From: Nitrospira sp.
Lineage (GTDB): Bacteria > Nitrospirota > Nitrospiria > Nitrospirales > Nitrospiraceae
DNA length: 64,000 nucleotides
Reading direction: 5' to 3'
NCBI GenBank assembly: GCA_035968315.1
Contig: JAVYIN010000002.1
Span: forward strand, 62,001-126,000
The notes below the pieces were generated by a model. That model was not told the origin of the DNA. It saw only the letters and a list, made by a program, of their open reading frames with translations, and did no database searches. This document shows positions 35,078 through 44,112 of the stretch, in pieces. Position numbers and translations under genes: made by a program. Numbering within the stretch: the stretch's first letter is position 1; every line of letters begins with the position of its first letter.

Positions 35078-38000
35078 GGCGGCCACAGGGCCGCTCCCTG
35101 CGACAGATGGTCGCCCTGCTCTCTCTATTCACGAACCCCCTGATTCAACGATTCATGCACCACCTTGCCAAACTTGTATCACTCGCCTTGGTTCTCCTCG
35201 TCTGCTGCGCCGGACTCCCCAGTCGCGCTACCGCGACGGCCGCCTCGCAATCGAACGACGACGCGATCCGGCAACTCGACGACCTCTCCGCCCTCTGGAG
35301 CTTCTACAAACGGACCTATATCCAGAATGGCCGGGTCGTCAGCCTGGATGAACAGGGCATCACCACCTCGGAGGGCCAAGGCTACGCGCTGCTCCGCGCC
35401 GTCTGGTCGAACGACCGGACCACCTTCGAGGCGGTCTGGGACTGGACCAAGCAGCACCTCCAAGTCCGCGACGACAAATTGTTTGCCTGGAAATGGAAAG
35501 GAACGGTGCTCGACAGGAACTCGGCCACCGACGCGGATACCGACATCGCCCTTGCCCTGATCCTGGCCGCGCGGCGGTTCGACCACCCGGCCTTTGAACA
35601 GGATGCGCTGGCCATCCTCGATTCGATCTGGAATCTGGAACTGGTCCATATCGGCACCCACAGCTATGTCACCGCCGGCAATTGGGCGCGCCATGAGCCG
35701 GTTCCAACAATTCACGTGGCCTACCTGGCCCCCTATGCCTACGAGATCTTTGCTTCCATCGATCCGCGCCATCCCTGGGCCCAAGCCATCGCCACCAGCT
35801 ATGGCCTGCTGCACTGGCTCTACGATGAGGAAGGCCTGCCAGTCCCTCCCGAACTTGTCTACCTGAACCGGCAGACCGACCGGCTGACCGTCACCCATCC
35901 CGTGTCCGGAGCTACGTCTTCGTTCAGCTATGATGCGTTCCCCATCTTTTGGCGTGTGGCGCTGGATGCCGCCTGGTTCGGACGAGCGGAAGGCCCCCTG
36001 CGGGGCAAGATGCTGGAATTTTTCGCACGCGAATGGAAGACGCGCGGGCTCTTCGCCGACCACTATTCACTCAAAGGCTCGCCCCTGTCATCGAGCGAGG
36101 GACTCCCGCTCTACGCCACCATCCACACGCTGGCCGTTCAGGAGCAGCACGACCTTGCCCGCCTGTTGCGCGCCAAGAAACTCGCCCCGCTCGAAGCCGG
36201 CATTCTGGCAGGGAAGCGACTCCCGTACTATTTCCACAACTGGCTCTGGTTTGGCCAAGCCGTGACGCTGTCGCAAGCCCGTCACTACGATGAGTTCCTG
36301 GGATTCTTGCGCCCCTTCAATGTCGCCGGATTCTCGGCCCACTTCCCCTGGGAACTGTTCGCCGTTACCGTCATCCTCTATCTGCTCGCTCGGTGGCATC
36401 CAGTCATCAAGCTCGCCTTTCTGCTCTGCGGCTTCAGCCTCTGTCTCCGCTACCTCCACTGGCGGCTCTTCCATACACTAAACGTCCTAGAAACCGGCGG
36501 GCTCTTTATCAGCCTCTCCCTCTGGGCCGCCGAGCTCTATGCCTTCTCCACCGTCGTCCTGCTGTTCATCCAGGTCGGAACCGGATGGAGACACAAGCCG
36601 GCTCGCCCCCCTGAGCTCTCACAGGGCTTTGCGCCAACCGTCGATATTTTCATCCCCATCTATTCCGAGTCCTGCGAGATTCTGGAGAAGACGCTGATCG
36701 GCGCCGTGGCAATGAAATACGGCTACAAACAGATCTACGTCCTGGACGACAGCCATCGGGACGAGGTTGCCCAGCTCGCAGGACGATTCGGAGCCACCTA
36801 CATCAAAGGCCCCAAGAAGCATGCGAAAGCCGGCAACTTAAACCATGCCTTGACCAAGACCGACGGCGAACTCATCGTGGTCTTCGACACGGACCATATT
36901 CCCGTGACGACGTTTCTGGCGGAAACCGTGCCATTTTTCGCCGATCCCAAGATGGGTTTCGTCCAAACGCCGCACCACTTCTACAACCAGGATATCTTTC
37001 AACGGGCGCTCGGAGCGGGCCCCCGCATCCCCAACGAGCAGGATCTGTTCAACCACGCGATCCAGGGTGGCCGCCAGCGCTGGCACGGCTCGTTTTTCGT
37101 CGGCAGCGGGGCCGTCTTTCGGCGCGTAGCCATTACCGAACTGAACGGCTTCAACCTGATGAGCATCACAGAAGACATTCACACCAGCCAGCATCTCCAT
37201 GCCAAAGGCTGGAAGTCCGCCTTCGTGGACAAGGACCTGGCGGTCGGGCTGACGGCGGAAAATCTGGCGTCCTATATCGTCCAGCGGCGGCGCTGGATGC
37301 TGGGCTGCCTCCAGATATTCTTCAAAGACAATCCGCTCCTCTGCCGGGGTCTCTCGCTTCGCCACCGGATCGGGTACTTTGCCTCGCTCTATTACTTCTT
37401 TTTTCCGATCGCGCGCGTGATCTTCTGGATCACGCCTCTCTACTTCCTGCTGTTCCATCTCCATCCGATTTTTGCCGACGTCTCGATCCTCGTGGCCTAT
37501 CTGCTGCCCTTCATGATCGTGCTTCCGATGATGTCGGCCACGCTGCTCCCAGGCTGGCCCAGGCTCATGTGGTCGTCACTGTATGAAGGAGCAGTCAGTT
37601 TTCCACTCTTCCGGTCGATGTTCGACCTCTTGCTCCCCAAAAACTTGGGGTTCAAAGTCACCCCCAAGGGCCTGCTCTCGGAGCAGCGCTCGTTCGACTG
37701 GCGCTCGTCCGCCAGCCTGGCCATCGCCATCGCGATCACCCTCGCCGCTATCGGCAAAGGCCTGTGGGAGTTTTGGTACTTCGGCATTGAACAGGACGCG
37801 TACTTTTTCAATATCAGCTGGGCCTCGGTCAATCTGCTGACCCTGCTGGTCGGGCTGTTGATGGCCTGGGAGAAACCGCAGCGCCGCATTGAGGAGCGCA
37901 TTCTCAAGTCTGTTCCCTTTGAACTCCGCGCCAATGAGCGCTGCCTGCAAGGCACGGCACAGGATATGAGCCTGACCGGGCTCTCATGGAACCAGGCCCC

Positions 38001-38550
38001 ATCCGACCCGCTCCCGCCAACCATGACCATCACATTGCTCGACAAAATTCCCTTCACCTGCCAGGTCCGGGTGGTCTATCATGACCGCTTGCCAGGGCAC
38101 GGCATCCGCTGCGGCTTGACGTTTCTCAGCCTCTCGGAAGAACAGCGCCGACACCTGCTGCTGAATCTCTATGCCGATCCTGGCACCTGGAAAGATGCGC
38201 ATACGCACCGCCTGCGCAGCAGTGCCATGATGGCATGTCACTTGCTTTTAGGTTTATTCCGGCACTTTCGGCCATTACGCCTCAGCCGGCGGCAGAGTCC
38301 GAGACAATGGAGATGTCAGATCATCCAGATCCAGGTTGGAAATATACGGCACCGCGCAGTCCTCAGAGATCAATCCGCCCAGGGCCTTGGTCTCATGACC
38401 TTCGCCCCCAATAGGCCCGGATCCACCCCCTGGCTCATCCCGAACGAGAAGGGACAGCTGACCGCCTATCGCCCGATCTCACGCACCATGATCTTGGGCC
38501 TGGTGCCGCGGGTGGGATTGCAGGCTGTCCCTTCGCCATCGACCGAGTAG
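35074..38550 (+). CDS. GH8 endoglucanase-cellulose synthase-PilZ fusion protein
   Basis: About 1158 residues. A signal or anchor segment (LVSLALVLLVCCAGLPSRA) precedes a GH8 cellulase domain (about 60-430) with TSEGQGYALL (acid Glu near 100) and DADTD (near 153). Then comes a BcsA-like GT2 synthase among several membrane helices, with LDDS (near 558), FDTDH (near 605), TED (near 700) and QRRRW (near 737). A PilZ domain follows with RRIEER and DMSLTGLSW, fitting c-di-GMP control. The last 80 residues (RRQSPR, then DQSAQGLGL) resemble a second PilZ domain. It should make and trim beta-1,4-glucan at the inner membrane. The GTG start overlaps the previous gene; ATGs at 35107 and 35155 are alternatives. 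No bcsB is present nearby. Confidence 0.88.
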   Translation: MRRPQGRSLRQMVALLSLFTNPLIQRFMHHLAKLVSLALVLLVCCAGLPSRATATAASQSNDDAIRQLDDLSALWSFYKRTYIQNGRVVSLDEQGITTSEGQGYALLRAVWSNDRTTFEAVWDWTKQHLQVRDDKLFAWKWKGTVLDRNSATDADTDIALALILAARRFDHPAFEQDALAILDSIWNLELVHIGTHSYVTAGNWARHEPVPTIHVAYLAPYAYEIFASIDPRHPWAQAIATSYGLLHWLYDEEGLPVPPELVYLNRQTDRLTVTHPVSGATSSFSYDAFPIFWRVALDAAWFGRAEGPLRGKMLEFFAREWKTRGLFADHYSLKGSPLSSSEGLPLYATIHTLAVQEQHDLARLLRAKKLAPLEAGILAGKRLPYYFHNWLWFGQAVTLSQARHYDEFLGFLRPFNVAGFSAHFPWELFAVTVILYLLARWHPVIKLAFLLCGFSLCLRYLHWRLFHTLNVLETGGLFISLSLWAAELYAFSTVVLLFIQVGTGWRHKPARPPELSQGFAPTVDIFIPIYSESCEILEKTLIGAVAMKYGYKQIYVLDDSHRDEVAQLAGRFGATYIKGPKKHAKAGNLNHALTKTDGELIVVFDTDHIPVTTFLAETVPFFADPKMGFVQTPHHFYNQDIFQRALGAGPRIPNEQDLFNHAIQGGRQRWHGSFFVGSGAVFRRVAITELNGFNLMSITEDIHTSQHLHAKGWKSAFVDKDLAVGLTAENLASYIVQRRRWMLGCLQIFFKDNPLLCRGLSLRHRIGYFASLYYFFFPIARVIFWITPLYFLLFHLHPIFADVSILVAYLLPFMIVLPMMSATLLPGWPRLMWSSLYEGAVSFPLFRSMFDLLLPKNLGFKVTPKGLLSEQRSFDWRSSASLAIAIAITLAAIGKGLWEFWYFGIEQDAYFFNISWASVNLLTLLVGLLMAWEKPQRRIEERILKSVPFELRANERCLQGTAQDMSLTGLSWNQAPSDPLPPTMTITLLDKIPFTCQVRVVYHDRLPGHGIRCGLTFLSLSEEQRRHLLLNLYADPGTWKDAHTHRLRSSAMMACHLLLGLFRHFRPLRLSRRQSPRQWRCQIIQIQVGNIRHRAVLRDQSAQGLGLMTFAPNRPGSTPWLIPNEKGQLTAYRPISRTMILGLVPRVGLQAVPSPSTE

Positions 38551-38586
38551 CCATCGCCCATATTCACTGAAAGAAAGGTATGATCC

Positions 38587-40176
38587 ATGTCGTTACGGTC
38601 CCTTGCCTTGCTCAGTCTCATGCTGGTGTGCGTCGCCGCGTTCGACCAGCGCGCCGCGGCGGAAGACTTTACGGAATCCTGGTACCTGTCCCGCGGCCGG
38701 TCCAACATGGAGATCGACAACTATAAGGCGGCGATCGAAGCGTTCGAGAAAGTGGTGGAGCGCGACCCGGACCATCGGGAAGCGTTGCGCAGCTTGGGAA
38801 TCGCCTACGAACGGCAGGGGCTCAAAGACAAATCCATCGAGACCTTCGACCGGTATCTGGCGAAATACGACGACGATCCCGAGATCGCCTTCAAACAGGC
38901 CCAGGCGCTGGAATGGTCGCGCTATGCCTCGTATCGCGAAAAAGATCTGCTGAAGTACTACCGCATGGGGCTCAAGCGCAAAGACGACCCGGCCATGCGC
39001 TTGAAGTACGCCGCGCATCTCGCCGGCCGCAAAGAGACCGCGCAGGAAGCCATCGCTCAGTATGACAGAGTGCTCGCGTCGCAACCCCGCAATGCGCAAG
39101 CCCATCAGGGTCTGGCGAAGGCCTATGCCTGGCTGGGGCAGAACGACCAGGCGCTCTACCATGCCAATCTGGGCCGGCAGGCAGCGAAGCGCGAACCGGG
39201 CGATATGACCGCCTTGCGCCACGACATGCTCAAGGGCCGCGAACCGTCGGTCGAGGGCGTGCTCTCCGTGCTGGCCCAGCCGGAAAAACCCTTTGAACTG
39301 TATGGGATGCGGCTCGGCTCGCGGGGCAAGATGGACCTCAGCCCCTTCACCACCACGACACTGGAAGCCGGCGCCGAGCGTTTCTGGAATTCAAAAGAGA
39401 ATCGCGCCGGCGGATATCTCTCCTTCGCCAATCAGCTGCGCATCAATCCGGCCAACCGCTTCGACCTGCTCCTCGAATACCATGATGCCCCGCGCGGCGA
39501 CGGTATGGCCTACAAGTTTGAATATGCCTATGAGGGGGAGTCGGTCTCGATCCGCCCCGGTGTGAAACGCGAGTTCCGCTACGATTCGTTTGCCGCCCTC
39601 ATCGGATCGCGCAGCTCCGGACAGCTGGTGGGCCTGGCGCGCTCGACACAGTTTTACACCGACGTGATCTTCGACCTGGGATCGACCCACATCGACGTCA
39701 CCCCCTTCATCGGCTGGGTGACCGCTGAATCCCTGAGCGCCAATAGCCAAGTCGGTCTCACAGTGAAGACCTCGACGCCGCTGTGGGAGACCGGCAACTG
39801 GAACCTCTCCGGTGAATACCTCTTCTATCTCACCCACTATGGAGAGAATCAAAGCGGCTTTACGCCCAGCGCAGTCGAACCGCGCGGCGGCGCCTATTTC
39901 AGTCCGCAAGTCTTTGTGAACCAGATTCCCCGACTGGCCGCCACCTACACCTTCGACGAGAAGCAAGACATCACCTTCGCCGCAGGCCCCGCCCTGCAAT
40001 ACATCGATGAGGCCACGCAAGCCTCCGCCTTCCGCGTCGGCGGAGACGCCCACGTCGCCTACACCACGCGCCTCTCAAAACCATGGCTCTTGAAGGTCAT
40101 GGGCGACTACACGCAGATCGCGAATATCTATACGCGCATCCAGTGCAATGCCTTATTGGTCTACACGTTCTATTAA
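38587..40176 (+). CDS. TPR / outer-membrane beta-barrel protein, probable polysaccharide exporter
   Basis: A 529-residue protein with a signal peptide ending near RAAAED. Four or five TPR units follow over residues 30-220 (NYKAAIEAFEKVVERDPDHREAL; AYERQGLKDKSIETFDRYL in part). The C-terminal 300 residues are beta-barrel-like with a final strand CNALLVYTFY. TPR plus barrel is the plan of BcsC, PgaA and AlgK/AlgE exporters, and the gene lies 36 bp after the cellulose synthase fusion. It most likely guides the glucan across the periplasm and outer membrane. It is shorter than BcsC because it has fewer TPRs. AAAGG precedes the ATG. Confidence 0.82.
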   Translation: MSLRSLALLSLMLVCVAAFDQRAAAEDFTESWYLSRGRSNMEIDNYKAAIEAFEKVVERDPDHREALRSLGIAYERQGLKDKSIETFDRYLAKYDDDPEIAFKQAQALEWSRYASYREKDLLKYYRMGLKRKDDPAMRLKYAAHLAGRKETAQEAIAQYDRVLASQPRNAQAHQGLAKAYAWLGQNDQALYHANLGRQAAKREPGDMTALRHDMLKGREPSVEGVLSVLAQPEKPFELYGMRLGSRGKMDLSPFTTTTLEAGAERFWNSKENRAGGYLSFANQLRINPANRFDLLLEYHDAPRGDGMAYKFEYAYEGESVSIRPGVKREFRYDSFAALIGSRSSGQLVGLARSTQFYTDVIFDLGSTHIDVTPFIGWVTAESLSANSQVGLTVKTSTPLWETGNWNLSGEYLFYLTHYGENQSGFTPSAVEPRGGAYFSPQVFVNQIPRLAATYTFDEKQDITFAAGPALQYIDEATQASAFRVGGDAHVAYTTRLSKPWLLKVMGDYTQIANIYTRIQCNALLVYTFY

Positions 40177-40193
40177 GCAGAAGCTGGAACGAT

Positions 40194-40231
40194 CCGCCGG
40201 CTGAAGAGGACACCCCTTCTTCAACCGGCGG
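40194..40231. terminator. Hairpin between convergent genes
   Basis: Arms CCGCCGGCTGAAGAGG and CCTTCTTCAACCGGCGG pair with one mismatch and one bulge. It lies 18 bp after the exporter gene and overlaps the last codons and stop of the convergent membrane protein gene. No T-run. Confidence 0.5.
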
Positions 40232-41132
40232 CGCGCTTGACGGCGGGCTTGATTTGCTTGCGCACATGCAGATGCAACTGATCTTCCATGGCATCGATCA
40301 GCCGGTGCAACTGGGCCTGCTGTAAGCCCATCCGCTTGAGCCAGGGATCGCTGAACATCCCGGCCAGCAGACTCATGCTCGTCACAAACAGACCAACACA
40401 GAACGTGGCCCACACTACCTGCCAGAGCGACGGCTTGGGCGGGAACACCGAATAAAACGCTGAGCCGAGGCTCGAGCCCAATACGAAATGCGACGCCGCC
40501 CGGTCTCGGGCCGCCTTTCGGGCAATCTGATCGCCGAGCCCGGCAATGCCAAGGGAATGATCGCCGAACAAGACCCAACCCGTCGCCAGCGTCAACAATG
40601 TCGCGGCCATATCGCAGACCAGCCCGCGGCTGGACGAATGGGATTCGAGCACCCGTGTCATATCGGGCAAGCCGTTCAACGCCTCTTCCACGGTCGTCCC
40701 CAGCGCGAAGAGGGGGGCGATCGATCGCTCCTGCCTCAGCATCTCCGCCAATCCGCGAGGAGACGCCGCACCGGCATCGCGCCCGCATGGCCATTCCAGC
40801 AACTCGGTCGCCAGCAGCCGCTCAATGTGCCGCTGATACTTCGTCTTCATCCCTGAGGGCAGCAGACCGACCAGATCGGCCCCGGCCCGCCAGCCGAGCT
40901 TCTCTGGCACCTCGACGACTTTCTTCAGCAGCAGATAGGGAATGGCCCAGAGCGTGTTGACGGGATGGCAGAGCAGGTCGCTGACCAGTGATTGCTTCTG
41001 CAAGGCCACCGTTTCCTGCAGCGAAAAATGCCGTTCCACAAAGCCATCGACACGGCCATGGCATTCGGCAATATACCGGTCGATACAGTCGTCTAGCGCG
41101 GCCATCGCCGCCGCGGTATCCTGAGCAGCCAC
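40221..41132 (-). CDS. Membrane-associated protein of unknown function
   Basis: A 303-residue protein. The N-terminus is soluble and helical (CIDRYIAECHGRVDGFVERHFSL). A hydrophobic segment lies near residue 70, and two stronger ones occur at about 175-190 and 225-255 (VVWATFCVGLFVTSMSLLAG). The C-terminus is amphipathic and basic. The RVDxFVxRHF opening is reminiscent of DUF6635 proteins, which I cannot confirm without a search. No catalytic motif is seen. It converges on the cellulose exporter gene, so there is no operon link. Confidence 0.7.
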   Translation of the reverse strand: MAAQDTAAAMAALDDCIDRYIAECHGRVDGFVERHFSLQETVALQKQSLVSDLLCHPVNTLWAIPYLLLKKVVEVPEKLGWRAGADLVGLLPSGMKTKYQRHIERLLATELLEWPCGRDAGAASPRGLAEMLRQERSIAPLFALGTTVEEALNGLPDMTRVLESHSSSRGLVCDMAATLLTLATGWVLFGDHSLGIAGLGDQIARKAARDRAASHFVLGSSLGSAFYSVFPPKPSLWQVVWATFCVGLFVTSMSLLAGMFSDPWLKRMGLQQAQLHRLIDAMEDQLHLHVRKQIKPAVKRAAG

Positions 41133-41247
41133 GGGACCATCCCCTCCAGAAAATGTCTACTATATATAATTCCTCTCCCCGCTCAAGCAAATCGCCCATT
41201 TGCAAAGACGCGCGGCCACGCCCCACAAGCTGTCACCCCAGTTCCTT

Positions 41248-41275
41248 TTGACAACCGGACGATTCTTGCTATCCT
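41248..41275 (+). promoter_or_regulatory. Likely sigma70 promoter of the outer-membrane barrel gene
   Basis: Consensus -35 TTGACA (41248-41253), a 16-bp spacer, then -10 TATCCT (41270-41275). It lies about 65 bp upstream of the chosen start at 41340. Confidence 0.6.
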
Positions 41276-41339
41276 TGTGCGTAATTCTTATCCTCATTGG
41301 CAAGAAGCCAGGTTTATTGGCATGAAAGGAGTCTCCCTG

Positions 41340-41873
41340 ATGCGCATCGTTCATAATCTTCGAAAGATCCTCGCTCTCGCCTGTCTGACCGGCGCCCTGT
41401 ACGCCCTGACGCCCACGGCGTCTCACGCGTCGGAACTGCGCCAAGGCACCCTGACCGGCGGCGCGGGCATTGGCTTCCTAGGCAATACGCCGGACGGCAC
41501 CGCCTTCGCCATAAACTTCAACGCGGATTATTTTCTGAACTCGCAAGTGTCCGTCGGTCCATTGGCACAGTTCGCCTTTACCGGCGACTTGTTTCAAATG
41601 GGCTTGTCGGGGCAGGTGAAATATTGGTTCAGCCTCCCAGGCACCGACTCACGCTTGAAGTTCAATGTCCAAGGCGGCCTCGGATTCCTCTACGCCGACC
41701 GCTTTACCTCCGACACCTCCTGGCTCATCCCAATCGGAGTCGGCGCGGAGTACAAGCTCAACGACAATCTCACGCTGACGAGCACCTTCCTGCTCAACTT
41801 TACGGATGTGAATACGGGACGGGGCACCGACGCATCCGTGATGCCGGGCCTCACCTTTGGCGTTCGTTTTTAG
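41340..41873 (+). CDS. Outer-membrane beta-barrel protein (OmpA/OmpW-like barrel)
   Basis: A 177-residue protein from the ATG at 41340; AAAGGAG sits 8 bases upstream, which rules against the ATG at 41322 that overlaps it. The signal peptide ends in ASHASE. The mature part is an eight-strand-type barrel (GAGIGFLGNTPDGTAFAINF, YFLNSQVSVGPLAQFAF, LGVGAEYKL-like strands) ending in MPGLTFGVRF with the C-terminal Phe used for barrel assembly. The function is probably structural or adhesive. It has its own promoter and terminator, so it is a single-gene unit. Confidence 0.82.
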   Translation: MRIVHNLRKILALACLTGALYALTPTASHASELRQGTLTGGAGIGFLGNTPDGTAFAINFNADYFLNSQVSVGPLAQFAFTGDLFQMGLSGQVKYWFSLPGTDSRLKFNVQGGLGFLYADRFTSDTSWLIPIGVGAEYKLNDNLTLTSTFLLNFTDVNTGRGTDASVMPGLTFGVRF

Positions 41874-41884
41874 GCTGTCGAGAG

Positions 41885-41914
41885 AGCGACCGGCGCCTGC
41901 TGGCGCCGGTCGCT
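41885..41914 (+). terminator. Intrinsic terminator-like hairpin
   Basis: A perfect 13-bp stem, AGCGACCGGCGCC with GGCGCCGGTCGCT, and a TGCT loop, 11 bp after the barrel gene stop. The T-run is short. Confidence 0.75.
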
Positions 41915-42009
41915 TCCCGCCCCGCTGACTCCGCCACCGCAACATTTCCATTCCAATCTGCACAGAGACGGGATAGGCTAGCCGCCGCTCACGACGGGAG
42001 AGAGACTCT

Positions 42010-43110
42010 ATGTCCACCCCCATAATCAAACGAATCGAATTCTGGCCTGTCGATATTCCCATGACCGACCCCTTCGTCGTCGCCACAGGTACGCGTGTGG
42101 TTGCGGAAAATGTCTTCGTCCGAATGACGCTCCTTGACGGCACGCAGGGCTATGGAGAAGCGGCACCCTTCCCCGAAGTCGGCGGAGAAACCCGCGAATC
42201 CTGCCTGGCCACACTGGGTCAATTAGCCCCGGCGCTGATTGGGCAGCCACCGCAGGACTATCCGGCACTCGCCCGGCGCATGGCCGAGATCGCCCGATCC
42301 CACCCGGCCGCCCGCTGCGGATTGGAAACGGCCCTGATCGATGCCCATTGCCGGTCCACACACATTCCCCTGTGGCAACTCTGGGGCAAACCCGATGTGC
42401 GGCCCAGGGAAACCGACATCACCATACCGATCGCCACACGAGAAAAAACGGTTGCGCTGGCCCACGGCTGGTACGAAAAGGGCTTTCGCCTGTTCAAGAT
42501 GAAAGTCGGCAAGGATGCCGACGAAGACATCCGCCGGCTGGAGGCCGTGCATCGGGCACTGCCCGGCATCTCGTTCATCGGCGACGGGAATCAGGGGTTC
42601 TCGCGCGAAGACTGTCTCACATTTGCCAGGGGCGTCCGGCAATTCGGCGGCACGATGGTCCTGCTCGAACAACCGGTCGTGCGGGAGGATCTTGACAGCA
42701 TGGCGGCGATCCGCCGCGAGACCGGCATTCCGGTCGCAGCGGACGAAGCCGTGCGTTCACTGGCGGACGCCCGGATGGTCGTTGAACATCGCGCCGCCGA
42801 CTACATCAATATCAAGATCATGAAGACAGGAGTCGTGGAGGCCGCTGAAATCGCCGCGTTCACGCTGGCCTCAGGGCTCAAGCTGATGGTGGGTGGAATG
42901 GTCGAAACGCGAATCGCGATGGGCTGCTCCTTCAGCCTTGTACTGGGCATGAAGGGCTTCGACGTGCTAGACCTCGACACACCGCTGCTCTTAGCCAACG
43001 ATCCCATCGCGGGAGGCTATCGGTATCGCGGGCATCTCCTCGATCCATGGCATGCCCCAGGCTTGGGCCTGACGGCTCCGCCACAGGCAGGCCTGATCAC
43101 GATCGAGTAG
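42010..43110 (+). CDS. Dipeptide epimerase (enolase superfamily, MR/MLE group)
   Basis: A 366-residue enzyme. The N-terminal capping domain opens with the ATPFVVATGTR-like segment (here MTDPFVVATGTRVVAENVFV). The barrel holds the KMK base pair in FKMKVGK, metal ligands in GDGNQG, LLEQPV and AADEAV, and the second Lys in NIKIMKTG. This is the arrangement of L-Ala-D/L-Glu epimerases (YcjG type), which recycle murein peptides. The true dipeptide specificity cannot be read from motifs alone. GGGAGAGAG precedes the ATG. Its end overlaps the convergent DUF3565 gene by 14 bp. Confidence 0.85.
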   Translation: MSTPIIKRIEFWPVDIPMTDPFVVATGTRVVAENVFVRMTLLDGTQGYGEAAPFPEVGGETRESCLATLGQLAPALIGQPPQDYPALARRMAEIARSHPAARCGLETALIDAHCRSTHIPLWQLWGKPDVRPRETDITIPIATREKTVALAHGWYEKGFRLFKMKVGKDADEDIRRLEAVHRALPGISFIGDGNQGFSREDCLTFARGVRQFGGTMVLLEQPVVREDLDSMAAIRRETGIPVAADEAVRSLADARMVVEHRAADYINIKIMKTGVVEAAEIAAFTLASGLKLMVGGMVETRIAMGCSFSLVLGMKGFDVLDLDTPLLLANDPIAGGYRYRGHLLDPWHAPGLGLTAPPQAGLITIE

Positions 43111-43303
43111 GCGGCTCTCCCTCGTCGCACTTCTTGCACGCCAGCGTCTCCCCGAGATGCTGGGCCCGGCCCTCCGGCGTCAGCACCCAGGGCCGGCTGA
43201 AAAACGGCGGCTGATGCCGCACATGCTGCCCATGGCCGCAGGCCAGATCCGCCACCCAGTCGCCATATTCATCCTGATGATAGCCGATGATCGGTTGGGT
43301 CAT
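43097..43303 (-). CDS. DUF3565 family small Cys/His protein
   Basis: A 68-residue protein from the ATG at 43303, with the family start MTQPIIGYHQDEYGDWVA, the LACGHGQHVRHQPPFF block and a final CKKCDEG. Cys and His residues (CGHxxHxRH, CxxC) suggest a small metal-binding domain. Homologues are sometimes called pressure-regulated proteins, but no role is proven. A longer frame to 43516 is open but is not homologous. Confidence 0.85.
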   Translation of the reverse strand: MTQPIIGYHQDEYGDWVADLACGHGQHVRHQPPFFSRPWVLTPEGRAQHLGETLACKKCDEGEPPTRS

Positions 43304-43391
43304 GCCTAAAAACGCTTCCCCATACGATCCGTATTGAGAACACGCCTGAATTCGCTGAGAGTATCCGCTCCCACTAGAACCTGTTGAGTCC

Positions 43392-43622
43392 TCATAAGAT
43401 CGCGTGACAAGCGAACCGGAACGTGTCCTCAGCGGAAATCTCTTTGGCCCTCCCCTCGCGCAAGTCTTTGAGCCGTCGTTCAGCGTCGGCCACCCACAAA
43501 CGCAAATTCTCCTCATCCGAAGGCGCGTCCAAACTCAAAAGAAGCTTTTCCGCCAGCCGCGCCCTGGCATCAAGGCCAAGCTTCATGATCTCCGCTTCGA
43601 GCTGCTCATCGTTCATGGCCAT
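43392..43622 (-). CDS. Orphan addiction-module antitoxin-like protein
   Basis: A 76-residue protein of the putative addiction module component family (Unstab_antitox-like): AEIMKLGLDARARLAEKLLLSLDAP, then LWVADAERRLKDLREGRAKEISAED. AAGGAGG lies seven bases before the ATG, so it should be expressed. Such genes normally precede a ParE/RelE-type toxin gene. Here the 88 bp to the next gene are too short for one, and I see no toxin fragment. It is probably an orphan or the remains of a module at the edge of the accessory island. Confidence 0.8.
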   Translation of the reverse strand: MAMNDEQLEAEIMKLGLDARARLAEKLLLSLDAPSDEENLRLWVADAERRLKDLREGRAKEISAEDTFRFACHAIL

Positions 43623-43658
43623 AGCACAGCCTCCTTGCTATCATTGTCCTAGCCCCCA

Positions 43659-43958
43659 TTACTCATAATGCTCTGTATTTCTCTGAGATTGGTTCCACTT
43701 TACGCCACCTTCAAAAACATACCAGGATCGTTCCACGCAGGATATCCAATGGCCTTTGCCTTTCACGTTCCCGGATGCTTCTTTGGCGAAGCTCACTATT
43801 TCGCTTAGCTTTCCAGACAGATAACTGTCTATTGCGCTTTTCATGTCGGAAGCCACAAACTCTAACCGCCGTACTGAGCTCCGTGCTTCTTTTTTTGTCG
43901 CGGCGTACATGACTTCATCAACAAGCTGCCTAAGTTCTTTCAGTTTACCTTCGTTCAT
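43659..43958 (-). CDS. Small hypothetical protein in AT-rich DNA
   Basis: A 99-residue soluble protein. GAGG lies six bases before the ATG. It begins with a charged helix (EGKLKELRQLVDEVMYAATKKEARSS in part: KLKELRQLVDEV), then SDMKSAIDSYLSGKLSEIV, and ends with aromatic residues (WISCVERSWYVFEGGVKW). I recognise no family. Base composition is clearly more AT-rich than neighbouring genes, which suggests acquisition from elsewhere together with the adjoining restriction-modification locus. Confidence 0.65.
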   Translation of the reverse strand: MNEGKLKELRQLVDEVMYAATKKEARSSVRRLEFVASDMKSAIDSYLSGKLSEIVSFAKEASGNVKGKGHWISCVERSWYVFEGGVKWNQSQRNTEHYE

Positions 43959-43997
43959 ATATAAGCCTCATGAAGCGTATCTTTGTTGCCCCCTAAA

Positions 43998-44022
43998 GCT
44001 GATAACTGATGGCTATACGCTA
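43998..44022. repeat. Degenerate heptamer array (GCTGATR type)
   Basis: Three units GCTGATA, ACTGATG, GCTATAC and a partial GCTA, the same unit type as the array at 11121 in lhr. It lies between the small AT-rich gene and the Fic end of the restriction-modification ORF. Confidence 0.6.
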
Positions 44023-44112
44023 CTTCAACCGGTCCGCGCCTCACAAGATTTGCTCGACGAAGAGCTGACCAGCAAATCGGTGATAGCAGCAAAATTTCCA
44101 TGAACAATCGTA

